From assembly GCF_043641665.1 (NCBI RefSeq), contig NC_092200.1, positions 17,245,694 through 17,309,693 on the forward strand: a stretch of 64,000 nucleotides of DNA, in the 5' to 3' direction. Positions 60,204 through 64,000 of the stretch are shown one piece after another (the stretch's first letter is position 1; every line of letters begins with the position of its first letter). The notes under the pieces were generated by a model. The model saw only the letters and a program-made list of their open reading frames with translations. It made no database searches and was not told the DNA's origin. The translations under genes and the position numbers were made by a program. Source of the stretch: Enoplosus armatus (taxonomy: Eukaryota; Chordata; Actinopteri; Centrarchiformes; Enoplosidae).

Positions 60204-61195
60204 TCATTGGTTAGCTTTAGAAATGCACTTTTTCATATTGGAAAATGAACTCAGTCCTTATCACATTTAACTAACACACTTCCAAGTTTGAACGTTTTTA
60301 AACCATTCCTTTCGTGACTTGATGACCTGTCATGACAACTTAAAGACATGCCAGCTTTGAACACTAGTACAGTGAAACATCATGGCTCCCAAAACAAATG
60401 CATCGACTTCAGAGGCTATTCATTTATCTATGTGGACACTTGAGTATGTGTTCCTGTATCAACCAGTAGTGTCGAACATCACTTATAAGTCGTAACAATT
60501 CTGCACAGGCAGGACTTGATTAGGTTATTACAGCAGTGTCTGAAATAGTACAGAATAGACACAATGAGACTTGAATCGAACACATAAACAGGTGAGAATA
60601 GAATAGAACTGAACTGAATACAACACAACATGTCTTACAAGAGTGTAGGGGCGCCTAAAATCCCAACTCCTCGGCTCTCTTTATTTGGGGCTATTCTGGG
60701 CTGGACTAATGTGGCGGTGGTGCTGCGTGCTGAGTGAGTCAGCGGTCATTAGGGCATTCAGACAGCACTCTCCCGGAGGCCACAGGAGCCAGTCAGTCTA
60801 ATGATGAGGCCAGTGAAGTGCCGGGGACCTGAGCGCTCAGGACGTCCTATAGCTCCATCCAATTAGCCTCCCCCGGCCCTGCCCATAGTCACTGACCATG
60901 CAGGATAGCTGAGAGACCAACATCCCATTTAGGTTTCCTAATTGTCGAAGGTCATCTATTGCGTGCTTCCCTTTGCCATTTCCAAGCAACACGTTTCGGA
61001 TTGATGTTGTACTGTTGTATTTCACAAGTTCCTCATCTTGCATGCTTGCATTTCCTTAAAACATGATTTCTTCATGTTTGTATACGCATATTCCTTTGTT
61101 AGCCGGAGCAGAGTGCCCAAAGTCTTGGTTGTATGCTTGTATATGTGTCGGCCACCGTGATCTGTAATGACTATCATGTAACTGACTCAAGCCAT

Positions 61196-61198
<3 letters not shown>

Positions 61199-61240
<42 letters not shown>
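61199..61240 (+). repeat. (GA)n microsatellite
   Basis: About 20 AG units; a second (GA) tract lies at 61351-61379. Confidence 0.96.
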
Positions 61241-61241
<1 letters not shown>

Positions 61242-61346
61242 CTCAGCCACAGTACTCAGATCCAGTCATCCTCCCCTGGGAGAGGCTGACTGAACAGGAA
61301 TGTAAACATGGAAGCTAAATAAACTGCTGTGTGGGACACGCAGAGG

Positions 61347-61350
<4 letters not shown>

Positions 61351-61379
<29 letters not shown>
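61351..61379 (+). repeat. (GA)n microsatellite
   Basis: About 14 AG units, 110 bases after the previous GA tract and on the same strand. Confidence 0.95.
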
Positions 61380-63624
61380 CACTTGCAGAGGTCAGGATCA
61401 CTCAAAGAAAAGTACAGACCATTACAGGGGAGATCTTTTAGCGGTTGTAATCAAAGAATTAAACCTGGGAGGGGATGTGACATCCACCGTGCATCGAGGC
61501 TTACAAGGACAGCTCAGCATTCCTCTCCCTCCCCTACTTTTAACACCTTATCTCAACCTCTCACTCTAAAATAAGATGCACTCACACCATGTCACATGGC
61601 ACCAGCCATCACCCCACAGCTCCTCAAATACTCTGCGGACTTGAAAGTGCAGGAGGCTGCATTCACACACTGGTCTGCATTTTTCTGTGGAAAAACTGCT
61701 GTACAGTTGGGGTAGCTGACATTACCAACAAACACTTTGTCACCACTTTTTGTGACATGAGGAGTAACTAATATTGTGTTGTGTGAAGCTCTTGAAAAGC
61801 GGTCTTTAGCGATGGTGCAGTGCTGAAGATGATTAACTTCTGTATGGGATGGTTTGGCCTTCACAGCAGCTACAGTCCTCTTTCCACTGGTCCCAGTGCA
61901 GGGAGAAGAGCATCTTGAAAAAGGTCTCCCCGTCTGTATGGCTTCTTCAGGCGCCCTTGGACTCCACCCTCAGTTGTAGTCAAATCCCTTAGGGTTGTTT
62001 TGGTGTGGTGATCTGACTGTTGAGCACAGGTGCTGCCGGCAGCTGCCATGAGGTCTCTGGACTTTGGACCAGATCAGGCGGCAGCCGTTATGACTCCGTC
62101 TGAGGTAGCAGACTGGAAGGTTTAGCCATCACCATACCACAGCCTGTTCTGCTCTCTCAGCCACAATGGCTTCTGATGGATGACTGTTGACATAGTTGAG
62201 CAAGCCGCGCTGCCATGGCACAGTGTCCCACTACCACCTTCCTACCTTCTCCCCAAAACCAGCACTTTCTTAAAAGGCATTGCTACCCAGGTCCCTGTTC
62301 TTCCCTGTTTTACTTTTTCTCTTTCAATGCCTTTCATTTTCTCCCAAGGTGGATCAAAGAGAAGAGGTTTGTGGAGGCGTATGGAACCAGACTCAGTGTC
62401 AACATGAAGCTTTCTCTGCTTTAACTGCTTCCCTGGTACTTAGCTAGAGTTTACTGTGGAAAAAAAACCCTTTTTGCCACAATGTCTTCTTCTTACATCA
62501 TGTTACACTTAGGCCAGCGATAAATCTATTCTGTCATTCACCAGCTCATAAATGCATCCTTGATGTGCTACCTGATGTCTTCTTCTCATCCCTCTCTTTG
62601 TCCTCCCGCTGCCATCGCTCCCTCCTTCCATCCTTCCTGCCTCCAACGCTGGGCGCTGGGCCAGAGGTGCTAAACAGCGTCTTAACCTGGTGTCTGAGCC
62701 TCGACTCATCCTTTATTCATTCCCATTAAAGGAGCATGAGAGTTGTTCTCTGCCTGTAGTCGCTGCTGTTCCTCCTCCATTAGAAAGACAAACGGCCGCA
62801 GAGCGAGTGTAATAACTAATAGGTGGGCGTGAATGAAATATGCATGCTGGGTCCCTCCTGATACCCGTGAGTCCAGTTTGTGACAAGCCAGACCATGTGG
62901 TCAGGCTGTAGGAGGGCACAAATATAATTCAGGGGTATAGGTGTTACTGCATAAAAAAGTCTTGAGCAGCCTTTTTTCTCATGTCTTCCATTTAAATAAA
63001 ATAAATAGATTTTTTGAGCTCAGTGGGTCTTAAAAATGTTTCTTGGCAGACCAGTGAGAATTCAACCCACTCTGTATTCAGCTCAGATCAATGCTCCGAT
63101 CAGTTGGAATTGTTTTCTTGTTCATTAAATTAGGTCTTGTGCTGCTTTCAAAGTGGCATAAAAGGAGGTCAAAACTTTGACATCCTCATTTGAGGAAGCT
63201 TGCAATCATCTTGAAATATTTATACTGTAAAACACAAAAACAATCCACGCACACTCACATGCACACACAGGAACGCCTCCAGCGGTGCCATTTAGCTGGC
63301 AGTACGCCAAAATCTTCCCAAGGATATAAGCCTCCAGGCTCACTTAAATAGTACTTCATGTAGAGTACACACACACACACACACAGGCCAAACAATATCA
63401 GCATCTCCCACCTTTACAACCTTGTTTCCCTGTGAGGAGCCTGTTTGAAAAAAAACCCAGGAGAGATAAAGAGAGGAGGACAGCAGACGATGGGAGGAGA
63501 GGAGTGAGATAAAGGTTAAGAATGACGATGAAAATGGAGAAAAGTGCTACGCCAGCGACTCCGGCAGGGAGACAGACAGGATTGAGCATTTCTGCCCCGC
63601 TGGTGGAATTTTGAGGGTGTCGGG

Positions 63625-63626
<2 letters not shown>

Positions 63627-63672
<46 letters not shown>
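63627..63672 (+). repeat. (GT)n microsatellite
   Basis: About 23 GT units; a shorter one follows at 63859-63877. Confidence 0.97.
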
Positions 63673-63673
<1 letters not shown>

Positions 63674-64000
63674 GCGCAGGTCAGGTAAATTGAATAGCAG
63701 CATATCCAGTGGACTGTCATCCTCACCCTCTCTCTCTTTCTCTCTTAACCCTTGCTGCACTATACTTGCTGCATCTCAATCAATAAACGTGAATGGCACA
63801 ATTGGTTGTAAACCTGTGGAAACAAAGACTATTGATGCCTGAAACTGAGAGATTATTTTGTGTGTGTGTGTGTGTGTTCTTTACTGTTTAGCAGAGCTGG
63901 GCGGGGGATTGGGTGAGCACCTGAGCAGTAATCCAGCCAGTTAGTTTTGGAGGAGCCATTTAAAATGAGCGGAGGCATTAAAGAGAGGTTGATGAGGAGG

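Larger units (their letters stand above)
45216..64000 (+). other. zeb1: zeb1 intron 1 (continues beyond the window)
   Basis: From the exon 1 donor to the right edge I found no segment encoding the expected exon 2 start (V-T-N-Y-N...S-D-S-D-D-E-D), so at least 18.8 kb belongs to the first intron. A very long first intron is known for ZEB1. It holds few transposon remnants compared with the left half of the window and several unique blocks that look like regulatory DNA. Confidence 0.75.
60204..64000. other. Intron 1 to window edge, no exon seen
   Basis: GA and GT microsatellites and unique sequence. The last 110 bases (GAGTTTTGGAGGAGCCATTT-like unique text) and 62680-62940 look conserved-type, but nothing can be shown. 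ZEB1 exon 2 was looked for and not found. Confidence 0.45.

Noticed and set aside
1..64000. CRISPR arrays, prokaryotic operons, phage or toxin-antitoxin systems
   Set aside because: No spaced direct-repeat arrays and no bacterial-type gene packing; the sequence is vertebrate nuclear DNA.

Overview
The window reads as teleost fish nuclear DNA, most likely from a percomorph. The evidence is dense (CA/GT)n, (CT)n and (GGA)n microsatellites, many long G or C homopolymers, almost no long open frames, and several interspersed repeats that I recognise from memory as common in percomorph genomes. It is not bacterial, and there is no operon, CRISPR array or phage-like gene cluster. Nearly all reading frames longer than 60 codons are chance frames through simple repeats or non-coding DNA.

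One protein-coding exon can be supported. At 45158-45215 (+) an ATG opens 19 codons (MADGPRCKRRKQANPKRNN) followed by a phase-1 GTGAGT splice donor. This matches the short first coding exon of the E-box-binding zinc-finger/homeodomain repressor ZEB1, and the lack of the MKQPI/MKQEI-type N-terminal extension argues against ZEB2. I found no ZEB1 exon 2, so everything from 45216 to the right edge is read as zeb1 intron 1. Positions 1 to about 44900 are upstream intergenic DNA.

Layout: 1-4.9 kb, intergenic with a repeat-like block and possible conserved elements; 5.0-5.9 kb, a foldback element with long inverted ends; 8.38-8.81 kb, an interspersed repeat; 11.1 kb, a repeat fragment; 18.8-19.14 kb, a tandem non-LTR-type tail; 27.4-30.05 kb, an interspersed repeat followed by a decayed hAT transposon that carries a nested tRNA-derived SINE; 32.6-33.25 kb, a CpG-dense block with a CCAAT motif; 33.8, 36.5-37.3 and 40.5-41.2 kb, more repeats; 44.9-46.6 kb, the CpG-rich zeb1 promoter, first exon and start of intron 1; 46.6-64 kb, intron 1, with unique blocks that look like developmental enhancers, a retroelement tail at 47.64 kb and a foldback-type repeat at 59.9 kb.

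Biologically this is the regulatory flank and first intron of one developmental transcription-factor gene, diluted by transposon fossils. The points most worth a second look are two possible extra first exons in intron 1 (near 46.3 and 54.3 kb), an upstream CpG-dense block, a nested hAT/SINE, and several hairpin-forming elements. I did not find a convincing new biological system. Enhancer calls rest on appearance only, because no alignment could be run.
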